From Daphnia pulex (lineage: Eukaryota > Arthropoda > Branchiopoda > Diplostraca > Daphniidae), in NCBI RefSeq assembly GCF_021134715.1, contig NC_060024.1, positions 10,168,001-10,232,000 on the forward strand: a DNA stretch of 64,000 nt. Reading direction: 5' to 3'. The position numbers and the translations under genes were made by a program. Shown piece by piece: positions 1 to 13,600 of this stretch (position 1 is the stretch's first letter; every line of letters begins with the position of its first letter). The notes under the pieces were generated by a model. That model searched no databases, was not told where the DNA came from, and saw only the letters and a program-made list of their open reading frames with translations.

Positions 1-1718
1 AACAGAGGACCAAGGTGGCCGTATTCTCATCCGTTGGATGTGCCATCCCGAATTTAAAAAAAAAACCTCTTCGATCCGCATTCCGGCGACGACATAGTGA
101 CCCCACCGGAAGAAAAATTCGAGTGCTGCGGTGGAAACAAACAGTTCAACACACGGCCGACAGGTAAAATTTAATCATTTCCTTGTTTTTGTTGAAAAAG
201 ATTCCGTGAATTCCGTATTATTCCTGCGGTTTTAATACGTTCGTCGCGATCTATTTGGGGTCTGCGCTATGCGGATTAAAAACCCCGGCACAAACTCCCT
301 CCCTTCGGGCTAAGGTATTAAAATGTAACAGGATATATATGCAGGTCCTCGGGTTCTCTCTCGTGTGGTGCATTGGTATAGCGGCGAATTGAGATATCGC
401 GTCATGTCTCGGCGTATGTGAACGCGTGTTAGATATAGATAGAGAGAGAGAGAGACGGGACAGAATTTAGAGCGCCAGCCGTTGTGTTCATGCATATCTC
501 ATGATCGATCCCCGACACACGCACACAGCAATCCTCTTTTTTATTTTTTGACAATGCTGCTCAACAGCTTGCGAGAGCCTCGTTGACAATTCTGACGCCT
601 TTTTCTTCTTCTTTTGCCCGGCCACGCTCGATGAACTCTGCTCGTTTCGCAACTTTATTTTGGCACCCAGCACCCTGCTGGACTGTCTTGTCTCTGGTAT
701 CGTGCGTGTTCGTTTTCTGTCAATCAACCGCGAGATGGTGGACAAAAAGTGTCGATCCTTTTTATTTTTGGAAATGATTAGATTTTAGATCCTCTGGCGG
801 TACTCGCTGACGTCCGGTTCTCCATTTACCCGCGCATACATAATCGAAATCAGTGGAGAGTTAATGTCAAGTGTAGATTGCGGGATCGATGAGCGAAAAA
901 ACCGGAGGGGGGAAAAAATAAAATTAAAAAAGTTTTGGTAAGAGTTTGGTGGATAGGAAAGTTTGGAATGCAAAGCGGGACAAACCAAACCTCTTTCTAT
1001 AATAATAAAAAAAAACCCTACCCCTCAACAACAACGACGTGACTCCTCATTCACTGGGCGCACTTTTTTTGGCCGACGAGGATCGGCAGCTGAAACTTGC
1101 GTCATATAACTGAAGATAACATAACATTTCGACGGGATAAAGTTTAGACTGTCTGGCAGGCCGTTATTGCCTGACGTCTATATCGATAAATATTTCTCCC
1201 CCACCACCACTTTTTCCCGGTTGGCTATCAACAAGATTTTCTACGCATTCTGTCGCCCGACATATTGTCAAAAAACTTTGTTATATATTTTTTGGTGGGA
1301 GGGTTGTGGCCGCTCCCATATCTACAAGGAGGGAAAATACTCTGGGAATGAAAGACGAAATGGAGGGATCTATCTGGATCCAATATAAAGATGCGGCGGA
1401 CACACACAGAAAGAAATAGAGCTGTAGTATATATGTAGCGTATTGCTATTATTAAGGAGATTCTTACATCTTCTTCTTGTTCCATTCTAGGTAGTATATC
1501 ATGTCTCCTTTTTATTTCTCTTATTCTTATTCTTTTTGGGTCCTTTAATACTCTAGACGTCTCCGCTGCTGCACGGTGTCTGGTTTCCTTTGAATCCTCA
1601 CGTCTTCGTGCATATCCGACGGGCTTTAGATTGACGGTGGGAGAACAGTTGAACGACGAACGAAGAAGAAGAAGGAGGTCTCCTTGTTTTTTCGAGGTGA
1701 GAGAATCAAATCTATACT
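1..1718. other. non-coding flank, no gene recognised
   Basis: No exon-like segment with flanking splice sites and recognisable protein similarity was found on either strand. The sequence is low-complexity, with CT, CA and A-rich runs and a short GA run near 440-454. Open frames here have no family resemblance and overlap simple sequence. It may be intergenic, or intron of a gene lying outside the window. Confidence 0.5.
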
Positions 1719-2344
1719 GGGGCTGTCCATATATTACGTAACGCAATTTTTCACCTTTTTGGAACTCCCCTCCCCCCCTTGTCACGGATCGTAACAAAAA
1801 AACAGACACCCCCCCTTCTAATTACGTAACAAAAAACAAAACCCTCCCAGTGAATTTAAAAATACAAAATACAAAATTTTCTTGATTAAAGCCATGTATT
1901 TAGGGTGAGCCTCAACGTACGATTGGAAAAGAGAAGTATATAATTTGTTTTTATCCATTTTGTTTGGAAAAAGAGCTCGCTAAATGATGACTGGCATAAC
2001 GCAAAGTCTGAACTGCAATGACGACATCATTGAAAACCTATTTCGACATTCCCCTGAGGGCTTTGCTCGATCATTAGCTTCTCGAGCTCAGCACTCAGGG
2101 GAATTGTATTTCCTGTGTTTATTCGTGGGAAACAAAAAACTAAACAGACGAACCATTTTAGTTACATTTTAGCGTGGGAAATCGATATTTTTGCCACTGT
2201 TTTAACTTTTTTTAATTGAAAAAAATTTTCGGCCTTGCTACGTAACGTTTTCAAAACTCCCCCCCTCCCCCCTGTAACATTTCGTAACACTTTTTGCAAC
2301 CCCCTCCCCCCCCTCATCGCGTTACGTAATATATGGACAGCCCC
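1719..2344. mobile_element. MITE-like element with 26-bp terminal inverted repeats
   Basis: The 26 bases from 1719 (GGGGCTGTCCATATATTACG, then TAACGC) reappear as an exact reverse complement ending at 2344. The element is flanked by ACT on both sides (1716-1718 and 2345-2347), consistent with a 3-bp target duplication. Inside, TACGTAAC or CGTAAC motifs recur (near 1736, 1790, 1824, 2240, 2290, 2322) next to C-rich tracts. The subterminal C-rich plus CGTAAC blocks are arranged as direct repeats on both sides. The interior has only a short open frame (1984-2172) with no transposase similarity, so the copy is non-autonomous. I do not assign a superfamily. Confidence 0.75.
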
Positions 2345-5300
2345 ACTAGCAGGGGTGTATGTAGTATCTAATAACCAACCACCGCCGTTACGATGGGCTT
2401 AAGCACGAGCCTATCTATAACGGACACGTCATATTTCCCCTTTTTTCTTCTATTCCTTGATTTGTGGAGCAGAAAGGCTCTGCTGATGTGTGAACCAAGC
2501 AGTACGTACTACATCCTTTTTTTGTGGATGTGGAGGGGGGGTCTCATTTTCTTCCTTCACGTTGCGCACACACGTAGTGTATTTAGCGTGTGCCGGTTAT
2601 CCCCACTGTGCTGTCGAACGACAAAAGCCTTTCTATCCCTACGCGCTCGTTACCACGTCCGTCAGTCAACTCTTGCGAAAAGAAAATGGGAGGCGTTTTC
2701 AATAGACGAAGAGAAAAAGGAAATTCAGACGAGTAGATGTGTGTCAGCTACTAGCCGAGAAAAGAAACTCCCACCATAGTTGTTGGAAGCCTTAGCTAGT
2801 GGAGATGTGTGTTGTCCCGGCTGCAGCAGCAGCAGCTTGAAAATGTTCTTGTCGACGACAGGCGCAGACGCGCAGAATCCTCTTCATCTTTTTTCGGTCG
2901 GTCGGTGGGGGGGACTCTGTCTCGGGCGAAATCTATACAGCACTCGGTTGTTCATCTCTAACAAGACGGTCGATCGACACGACTAGTCCCGCGCGCCAGT
3001 GCCACACTCGACATCCCGAAGGCGCTCTCGTTTCGGACTTAATATACTTTCTTCCCGTCGTCTATTATATACACACACACACAAGGTAGGCTTGCCCAAT
3101 TCAACGGATTGGTCCTTTATTTATTATTATAGAGTCAAGTGCATTGAGTCGACGAGCAATTTTTCTATTTCAAAGAAACTTCAAAGGATTTCTTTTTTTG
3201 GCTTTTTCTTTTGTGAGTTATTTTTTTATTGGGATGCCAGCAGAGAGAGAAGAACTGCGTTCCTTCAATCATTTTCTCGCTTATATTCTCCCCGCAACCC
3301 ACACATACATTGCCCATCAGAGCAGACTGTTCGTTTTTTCTCTTTTTTCTTTCCTCCCCTCGTTCCAATCTGTGTATGTTATTGCATGAGCTTATCCCCA
3401 ATCCGAGTGACAGCGTCAGTGATGATAGGGAGCGATGGAATCCAGCCAACGAATACCCTCCTCTCTCTGCGCACACACAGAAAAAAATAACAAATCTGAC
3501 TCGTATTTTCTTCTTCTTTTTTCCTCCCAGCGTTCTAGTAGTTTCCCGAGTACTAATCTTATTCCACTGCACTGCGACCAATCAACGGCTTTCAAATGAA
3601 GGCAAACAAAAAGATATAATAGCGACGTCCGTCTAATACGGGCCCAGGACTTTTTCATCAATGTCGGGTTGGGGTAGCAAATGCGTGGGACGGTCACCAT
3701 GTCTGAGAGAAAAATAAAAAGCCAAAGAAACTGTCAATGATTATTCTGCGCAGGGCTCACATTTATTATAGACTAGGATGGAGGTGGGGGGGTGGGGTGG
3801 TGCATCAAAGCTTTGATCACGTCTGTGTCACGCCGAAAAACTTTGTTGCATGTCTGGAATCTGCTGGTGGGGAGGTCGTCTTATCGACCTCCCCTTCCAA
3901 GAGAAAGTTTCTTCTTTTTCCCACTTTTAATCTCTCTGCAATCTTTGTGTGCGCGTATTGGCTTTTCTCTCTCTCTCTCGGTTTTGATTGTTTCCGAAGA
4001 AACATCTTTTTGATTGGTGCCAATGTCTCTCCCAGTCATCCAGGAATTTTTTTTGTTTGGTTTCACTCCCTCCTGGATGTGATGGCAGATCCAAAACTGT
4101 CATCAGGATGCAGCACTAGCGGTCGGGAGTTGCTTTTCTACACGGCGTCGCTGGCGTTGTTTTTTCCACGATCTCGCCACCCCCCCTACTTAATGGAAGT
4201 GGTCGTATTTTTTGTGTTTTCTGGCTCTTTCTCTTTTTCCTGATGACAATTTCGATGGGCCAAGATGTCGATGCAGAGGGGAGGAGGAGGAGGATAGAGA
4301 CGCTCCTTACCTCACGATATCCACTTCGAGACTCGTTGGCACAAGCTTCTGTATAAATGGGGAAGGAGCGCTATATAGGCATCACGGCTCGCTATCGGAT
4401 CGATGTTCAAAGTCGACCAATAAAGCGGATTTATGCTGCCACTTTCATCCGCTTCCGTAGCCAGTCAATCCGCACTATATACAGTCTCTCTCTCTTTTTC
4501 TTCCTCTCTATATATACACTTTGGTGTTTTATCATCCCGCGGGACCTTATCCTAACGAGTTTGCCAGTCGCATGACCGCCCTCGCTACTAGCGTCTAGAT
4601 CGTTTGCCCATCGACTTGCTGACTATGGCGACTTTTCTATCTCTCTCGCACACATACTACTATATAGACTTATACGACCAGATAACATTCTTCTCTAGCT
4701 CATTTTTGAGCCCGTGATGCAATACCCCACCGCCACCATCCGTAGTGTGTGCTGTGTGTGGCTGATCGATATAAAAATAAGAATTCAGATTTGATTTGGC
4801 AAGGCGTAGAGTAGAGTATATAAGAATGCACTAAATTCAAAATACGACGTTCCCGGAAACATCATTTCCGGGGTTAACCATTGTCGGCAATATAATGGTC
4901 GTCCTCCATCCCGAATTATCGAGTCCTTTCAAGTCCTGCTCACTTTCTATTGCCCACCGCCAAGTTTGATTTATTTATTTCAAAAAACGGAAATGATTAT
5001 TCGACAAAAAAAGGCTACTTATTATTTCGTTGCGCCGAGATGATGTAATCACAAAATTGAGCTACGCAATCATCTAGGTTCGTTTCGGCGCTATTGACGG
5101 CCTGTGTCGTCGACAGCCTCAGCGGTTCGTCGAATCGTTGCTTGTGTACGTTGAATTCAAATAACGGGATATCGATTTCCAACCGACGTAGTCACACGGT
5201 TTTTACGAAAGAAAACAAATAAAATAAAAGAAGACGTTTTGTTTGGTCTCTGTCCTGCAACATTCAGAGTGTCTTTTTTTCTATGTGGTCGATATTGAGC

Positions 5301-7615
5301 TTGACCGAACGCTTGGCCGATTTTGCTCCCGAAGCTTTTAACCTCCGACGACAGGCCAAGACGGGAGCTGGCTGCTGCTAAAGCACCAATTGGTCGACTT
5401 TTGGGCTGGAAGGGCGGAGCGACTGCTGGACGCAACAACAACAAAAATAAAAAAAAAAGAGTCGTAGTTGCCTTTTTGTGTAGTTGTTGTCGTTGTTGTT
5501 GCCGGTCGTCAACTTGTCGATGCTTGTATAAACTCACTCGGACGATCAGAATGAACGGTGGGGACAAATTTTTATCGTCGACTGTTTTTCTCCGTTATCG
5601 GCTTTGTAATGGCTGACGGGCCGCGCACTTGATTGGGTGGGCACGTCTGTAGGCCTTTTTTATTTTTATTTCTCAAGACACACACGAGATATTGTCGGGA
5701 GAGAAAACTTTTGATCGTATTGGCGTCACGGTTTCCACGCAATCAATTCCGCAGCGCCACACATACAAATGCCAGGGGGGTCGATCTGGATGTGCTGCGC
5801 ACGGCCATCGTCTGAAAAAACCCCCCTAACCGTCCAGCAGTTGATGCTATACATCAAAAATCGGATATTTATATGCCTGCCGACGACTTTGTGCACACTC
5901 TAGTCGTTTTCTTCTCCCGCGGGAACAATCAGCTGAAATGATCGGGGCAAACGATGATGCTGCCGCCTTTGATGATGGTGTTGTAACCAAGTCGCTAGCG
6001 GATCAACTTTCTGTCGAGCTTGCAGAGTCTCCGTCCATGAAATGTCGACCGTCTTTTGTATACATAAAACGAAAAGCTCGGAGGAGGGACCCAGATGAAG
6101 AGAAGAAAAGAAAGAAGAAATTGATCTTGGTGAGCTGTATAGGCATTGACCTGGAACAGCACAGGGTTGTTGGCACGGCGCCCATAGGGCACGCTCTCTC
6201 TCTCTCTTTCCATCTATACACTCTACGCACACTTTGACTCTTTGGCATTCCGTTCTCTCTTTTCCGGCTTTTTGCATCATCCAATCGGTTTCATTCCTTT
6301 TCACTTGGTCTTATAGCGAAAGAGAGGAGGGAGCCTTCCCTTTTCAACTCTCTCCAGGAGCTGCTGCACCGACCGTTTTCCAATTCTCTTGAATCTCTTA
6401 GTAGATTCCTTCCGGTTGATGGATGGCCTTCCCTTTTCTCAGCCGCGATGCGTTCGATCGCTGTGTTTTTTTCTCAGATGCCTAGCGAGTTGCGCATCTC
6501 GTTTACTATATGTAATGTCGTCCAGTGTGTGCACTCTTTTTAACATAAACATTCGCTGTCATCCGCACGTCGTTTTGTGTACACACACACACAACAGTTT
6601 TACATTTTTTCAACGCCACCATTCCGGCGACGCTATTTTTTTTGCCCCCGGTGGCAAATTTTGATTCATCGTCTTCGACGAGCGACGACGGCATTCAAAT
6701 TTGTGACAACAGCTTCTTCAACTTTGATTTTTTATTCAGTGAAGCTTTTTTATTTAAATCAAATGATAAAAAAAAAAGAGTACTAAATTTAGAAAGCAAA
6801 TACAAACGTTGCGTATAGAACAGAAAATCAATGATTGCGCCAAAGCGCAGCAACGTGAATTCAACTGTCAACTGTTTTTATTTATTTATTTATTTGTTGT
6901 TTTATTTTTTATCTCTCTCTCGTCTGATGACGACCTCCCCGGAACGTCGGTTTCATCTTCTCTAGACGCCCAACGACGTATTCGCGGATGCGGAACTCTA
7001 CGGAATTTTTTGTTGTTGTTGTCTCCTCCTCCCTCCAGCTTTTTTGAGAGGGGGGTTTGTTTGTTTTTGCTAGACTTCCTTCCGTTCTTTTTCGCCGAGC
7101 TTTGATCAGCTGTTTTTATTTTTTAAAGCCTCGCCCTATTTACTTTAGCAAAGCTGAGCTTCCATTTCCCACCTCTCCGTTTGATTGAAAATTCTGTCGA
7201 CTGTCCCAGGAGTGCGCCGTTCGAAAAATTCCCAGGATTTTCTTCTTCTCAAGACCCCCCCCCCCCAGTTTGGACTGCCATCCACTTAGCGCCAAGCGTT
7301 TGGCCCGGCACAATGACGTCTGACACGGAAAACAAAATAGAAATAAAAATAGAAATCGTTCTCGCACGTACCCCAGCAAACTTGCGTCTCCATAACGAGT
7401 CGTCATTTTCTCTTTTTCGAGGGGGGGGGTCCAAAGTTCTCTCGACGACGACGATGAAGAAGAGGAGCAGATCCGTTTCAATTTTGTGTGTGTCCCCCCA
7501 CACTCCAGAAAGATGTCGCGAAACTTTTCCTTGTTGCGTTTTTTTCTCTTGACTCTCGGGCTCAAAGTTTCGATCCAATGTCGTGACGTGTTTCCTTTTT
7601 AATCACGATTTCCAG
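2345..7615. other. non-coding region upstream of the chloride channel
   Basis: No coding exon could be supported. The stretch is rich in CT/GA and CA microsatellites and T-runs. A TATAAA at 4352-4357 on the plus strand is a possible core promoter, but nothing downstream confirms it. The channel's 5'UTR exon probably begins at 7616, after a TTTCCAG acceptor. An upstream non-coding exon and the true promoter are therefore expected somewhere in this interval, but I cannot place them. Confidence 0.45.
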
Positions 7616-7666
7616 GAAAGAGGAGGAGGCGGTAGAAGGTGGTGCCATCGGTTCAACAGCGCAACG

Positions 7667-10600
7667 ATGACGACGGCCCATGTCCTGGCATTGCTGGCCG
7701 TCTTGACAGCTTGCTCCTTTCCGACGTCAGAGTGAGTATACACACACACAGTTTCAACTCCTTTTGTGTATCAAAAACCCCGGCCATCAGCTGTCCAAGT
7801 CTATAGAAACAGACACAACTGGAAATGTTTTATTTTTCTTGTCCAACCTACACACACACAGAGAGGCTAGTAGGTCTCGTAGCCTGTGAAAGCGACTGTG
7901 TCATTCACGGTTGAAAGCATTTCCCAGTTGATGTCGGGACGATGTTCCCCCCGTCCGACTGTTGGCAATTCTGGATCGATGATTCCATTTCCTTCTACGT
8001 ATATGTCTCTCTCTCTCTCCTCCTTACTAACTCTTAAATTTCCTATTTCTTTTATTTCTGTTGTGGCGCTGCGACGCAGAGCCAACCAGCAACAAAATGG
8101 ACCCAACAAGAAAGTCAACTTTCGTGAAAAGGAGAAACAAATTCTCGACAAGATTTTAGGACCGGCTCACTACGATCGTCGCATCCGACCCTCGGCTGTC
8201 AACGGAACAGGTTTAGACTTCGACCATTCAGTTATATTTTTTGTTGTTGCTATACTTTTGGTATTTTTTTGGACGTTTGTTTGCTCTTGTCGTTGCAGAT
8301 GGTCCCACCATCGTCGACATCAACCTCATGTTTCGTGGCATCTCCGACATCAGCGACAACAAAATGGTAAATAGAAACCCAACCCTTGACGGTTTGGCTA
8401 ATGTGTGCTCAGTCTGTTAAAAGCCGGTGAACCTCAGCTGCTGCTGCTGTTGTGTGTATATAGAAACCTAAATAATAGCGTTGCATCAGAGCATATAGTT
8501 TGGCCAGTGTGTGGAAACAAGTTCCAGCAAGTTCCACTGCCAATCCTGATGGATACTGCGCTCTTGAGAGAAACTGAAAGGGGAAACTTGGAAGCCGGAA
8601 GGCTACAACTTGACTATATTTGCTCTTATCCATTTAATTGTATCCGACGGCGTAAACATTACAACAACAACAGCAGCAGCAGCCATTGCTTTTGACAAAA
8701 CCAAATAAAATAAAAATAGAAAAGTCGATAACTCCGCGAGTGCAGGACACACACACACGTTCCCAGTGAAGAGAATCCAGGATTAAACGTCTTGACTTTA
8801 TAAGCAGCAAGTGTAGAGATGAAGAGTTTTTACCTTGCCACTTTGAATCCTGATGACTGACTCAAAGCTTCCCTGACGTCTGAGAGCGTCCAACTATTTT
8901 TAACGTGACCTTTTGATAATGAATTTAATTTGTTTTTTTTTGTTTTTTGTTTTTTTCAAAACAGCAATTCAGCGTGATCCTGACGTTTCGAGAAGAGTGG
9001 CTCGACGATCGCCTCAAGTTTGAAAATATGCAAGGTAAACCCCCCTCAAGCCTTATTTTTTTTCACTTGTAATCCCCGTTTATAATCGGTGGGAGCCTCT
9101 TAATGACGTGCTCGTCTGAGGGAAGGAAGCCAGCCAGCGGATGTGTCGCTACTTTTTTGCAGCCTACTGGCGTCTACTGCAAATGGGTTAGATCCACATT
9201 TCGAAGTGAGTGGGGCCCCCCTTTTCGCTATCCAAGAGGATCGACGCGCTCTATCTATGCGAGTGTATATTTATATAACAGCAGGTGCGGATTCATCCAG
9301 GCTGGGATCTTTGGAGGGGAGGAGTGCCAAACCTGCCGCCTTTCAGTCTAGAGGGTCTCACTCGTGAGGCTCTAACGTCGAGTATTGATTAGACAAGAGA
9401 ACAATTGAATCTTCTGTGCTGCAGCCCTTTTGCCCCGAGCGACGTTTTCCACGTACGCTCTGCCGCAGACACTGCCTCTCGAACGAAATAGCCGGCGATA
9501 TGAAAAGGCGAACTCACCGGAGGTTTTTCAGCTTCTCCCCTTCCATCCTATACTCCGTAATATGTCCAATTAGGAGCCGCTGCTGGGCCTCCATCCATGC
9601 AACCCGGTTGTTACACTCCCCGTGTTGAGCCCTCGGCTCTCATCGACCAGCAACGGCCCAACGCAAATCTTCTCCCTTTTTTATTTTTGTTTTGGTAACC
9701 ATCCCACCTTGAGGCTGTGGAGGGAGGGCTCCCATGTTGGCGAAACACGAAACCGCTCTAAAATAAAATTTTTACAGCTCTTAGTCTCGATTGAATTTCC
9801 CCCCGGTACATCTCTGCGGGCAGCAGCTCTATAGGGCTGCATGCTGGCGGGATCTTGGGTTGATGTAACACTAGCCTAGTCGAATCTGACTGGCAAATCT
9901 GGGTGCTTTCATCTGTTATTACCGCCGAGTGTAGATCAATTCAGTCTAGGACCCCCTCTGGTAGTAGGCTCACCCCCCACGCTTATTTCCCTAACGTGGT
10001 TTGAATAAATATCTTTCGACTCGAAAAGGTTCCATCCGCCGAAAGAAGCAACCCCTCCTCGATGAGACGTATGGCGCGTAATCAAAATATATAATGAGAC
10101 GCGCGCTACATATATACATCTATCTCGATCGATTGATCTCTGCGTACATTGGGAAATCCCCACGGCCACCGCCATCACAGCTGTTAGGTTAACCGGACCG
10201 ATCGGAATGATGATGTATTCCGTCATCAATCATTTTACAGTTCATCATCATCATCTTTTTTGTTTCTATCTTCTTCTTCTTCTCTCTCCAACGAACACAA
10301 TCACAGTCAATCCAACCAAGTTTCCATCGCACGCACGCACAAGAGTCTAAAGTGTGTACGTAACCGTGGAATAGATTAATTAATTTCACCATCAAAGTTG
10401 CTTATTCAGTGCGAGAGTGCGCAGTCTAGCGCCGAGCGCAGTCGAGAACAATTGATGGTGATAAACGCGAATACGATCCCCCCTCCTCTCTCGCTCTTAT
10501 ACTTTGAAATGCTGTCCCAACTTACATTATAAATGAGTAAATAGAGAGAGAGAAGGAAAGAAAATCTAAGGGGCTTGGTGCGCAACTATGGGATTGAAAT

Positions 10601-13600
10601 GATCCGTTAGTGGATGGATGTTGTGGCCCGCGTTGTTGTGTGTGTGCGCTGGCGCGGGTGGAGATTTATTATCAAGGGCCTTTTTCAGCACTTGCTCTCT
10701 CGTGTTCTCTCTGCTCTTGTGCATTCGCCTCGATTGTTCCATATCGCAACTTTCCCCCCCCCCCCCCTCGTTTGGAGGTGGCCCTCGTCACTCTTCAACA
10801 GGCTGGAGAGAACGACCAAAAAAGAATCCTGGTGACAGATTTATTGTCGTGATTATATTACGACAGATTTCGTGGGATGATCGCGGTCGTAATTTAACCT
10901 ATGAATTGTTTCATTTCTATCTCCCTCCCCCTACGCTAGCTGCGGTTATATATATACGATGGGGGTTATCTTTCACGGTTCAAGGAAGCTGCGGGACTCG
11001 TGTTGGCGGAAAATCGGTGGCAATGGAGCGCGCGATCCTTCCCCGCGAAGCCGTTCGTTCCGAGTTTTAAGTGTTGTAACAAGGAAAAACTGCAATCGAC
11101 TTGACAGAAAAGATATTAAATTCCGCTTTGTCGAACTGATGGAAATTGTGGGTCCCATCTTTCTCCAGCAACAATTGGAAACACGACGTTTTCGGAGGTT
11201 GTTGGTGGCCGGGGCTTGAAATTATCACGGTTCAAGCGCTGGCTTCAACGACTGTCCTGTCCGCTCCATCTGGAATCGGGAGTGGAGTTCACGTCGACGG
11301 GTTATCTCGCCCAATGCATTTTCATTACGACTTTGCAAATCATTTCGCTTCGGTTTAATTATATCTTCCCACACGCGCGTTTATTTTTTGTTGACTTGTC
11401 AACCTCGTCTCCCCACCGGATGAAACTAATGGATGGCCTGGGTTTGTTGTTTGTGATTTTGTTTCCAGGTCGGATGAAATATCTCACTCTCAACGATCCG
11501 AGCAAAGTGTGGATGCCGGACTTGTTTTTCTCCAACGAACGCGAAGGACACTTCCACAACATCATTGTGCCCAATGTCTACGTGAGAATCTTCCCAAATG
11601 GATGGGTCTTGTACAGTATCCGGTAAGATCGTTGTGTGTGTGTGTGTTCACGTCGCGCTATACTCTTATTTGACCACCGGAATAGTCGCCATCTGTTCCA
11701 CATTCTACGAATCTCTTTTTATTTCTTTTACGCACGAAATGTGAATCATGTGACACGAGCTATTCCAACGATCCTTGACCTGTCGTAACGTAACGTCGTG
11801 GGGGATCTTTAGTTGATTGGTATTGCGGGAATCTTTGTTAAAACGGGCGGATATTTCGCAGTCATCAAATATGTTGAGCGGGGTAAGAGAATCGATCCTT
11901 TTGCTGGAGACGTGTATATAAGGGTCGATAAATCTTATTGAGCTCACGCCGACGACATCCATCGGCAATTGAATAGCGCGCCAGCCTCCGTCAGAGGAGG
12001 AAAAAACGAAAGAAAGTGTGTGTCTTGAAAGATAAACTGTTTTCCACTTCTAATGGATTCTCTTCTTCTCCTGTATATTTGGATTCCTTCTTCCAACAGA
12101 ATTTCACTGACGCTCTCGTGCCCGATGAACCTCAAACTGTTCCCGCTGGATCGACAAACCTGCTCGCTCTCCATGGGCAGCTGTAAGAAATCTATCCTGC
12201 CTTTTATTCTTTTCGTTTCTCGTATACTTGTCAGATATTGATTTCAACCCTCCCTTCTATTCTTCTCTTCTTCTCTGTTGTCTTTTTGGTGTGTCACGTT
12301 GCCTTTTACTGGTTCCGATGAAAAAGGCGGATGAACTTTTTTTTTTGGGGGTCTGAATTCGTGATTACTTGTGTCTAACTAGAAGAGCAACGTCTGCTTC
12401 CACATCGCTACTGGGGGGTTTTTCTTTTCTTTTGTTTCCTTTTTTCTTTTCTCCTCGCCCGACTGGGTTCAAGAGGCTGGGCGGGTGACAAAAATAATGC
12501 ATTGAAGGAGATATGCGAGGTGCTGAGCAGTTTGCGCGTGGGCTAGAAATTTCAGTTATTCTGTCACGTATAGAAGCTCAAGGGACTGCTCGCATCATGA
12601 CGTTGCCAACACTCGAGTAGCCGGATATCTTGTTTGCTTCTTTTGTATGATGAAGATTGTGATGAAGCTTTTCTCCCTCGCCCCCTTCATCTCGGTACAG
12701 CGAGTTCCATCGAGCTCCTATTGTCGCATTTACCGTTAGAATGGTACAAGCGACTATACAAAACACAGGGTCAATAAGTACCGAGTCTCCCCGATATCGA
12801 TTTCGTGTTAAGGCATGATGCTGGCTTTTTTCTTTTCTCCTTCGGCATTGCTCAAGTTGAATACCAGCTGAGAGAAGAGCGGCATGTACATATTATATTA
12901 TCAAGAATATTACGTCTTATTCTTGTTCATATCTTTTCTTTTCCACAGTTTCCTTTTTTGTCCCCTCCCATGTTGGTGCTCCATTTTACTTTTGTGCTTA
13001 TTCCATTTCCATCCTATTACTTATACAGCTAGAGACACCCAATGGGGATGCCTTATAGCATGCAGTCGCCCGAATGGAAACTTTATATTCTCCCTTTCGT
13101 ATTTGATTTGTCTTTTTTCGGGATATTTTCTCCCAGTCCCTTTCGTGTCGTTCACTTATTCTTTTTTTTCCCCTTTTGATGTTGAAAAACTATACTTATC
13201 TATGAATATGCAGACGGATGGACGACGGAGGATTTGGTTTTCCTATGGCGAGCCGGCGATCCTGTGCAAGTCACCAAAAATCTGCAGCTGCCGCGATTCG
13301 CTCTCGAGAAATTCAAAACGGACTCGTGCAACAGCAAGACCAATACAGGTTAGCTGGTCGATACACTACATGTTTTCACCAATTCTTGACAATAAGGACT
13401 TCCTGAACCGGATAAGAAAAAAAGTCCATTATGTAGTGTACGAGAAGTATATATATATACGGTACAGTACACAATCCCCTTCGCCTACAACATGCGTGAA
13501 AGAAATGACGTCAATGCTGCTGGTTGCAACCAACTCATCGATTGATCCTGGCAACTCCATCCACAGCTTCTTATATCTGTGCTGCTGCTGCTGCTGCTAC

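Noticed and set aside
1228..1809. 193-codon minus-strand open frame
   Set aside because: Low complexity, runs into the transposon-like element, and has no family resemblance or splice context.
9080..9990. Possible solo LTR or retroelement remnant in GluCl intron 4
   Set aside because: Composition differs from its flanks, but no paired termini, target duplication, polyA or reverse-transcriptase similarity was found.
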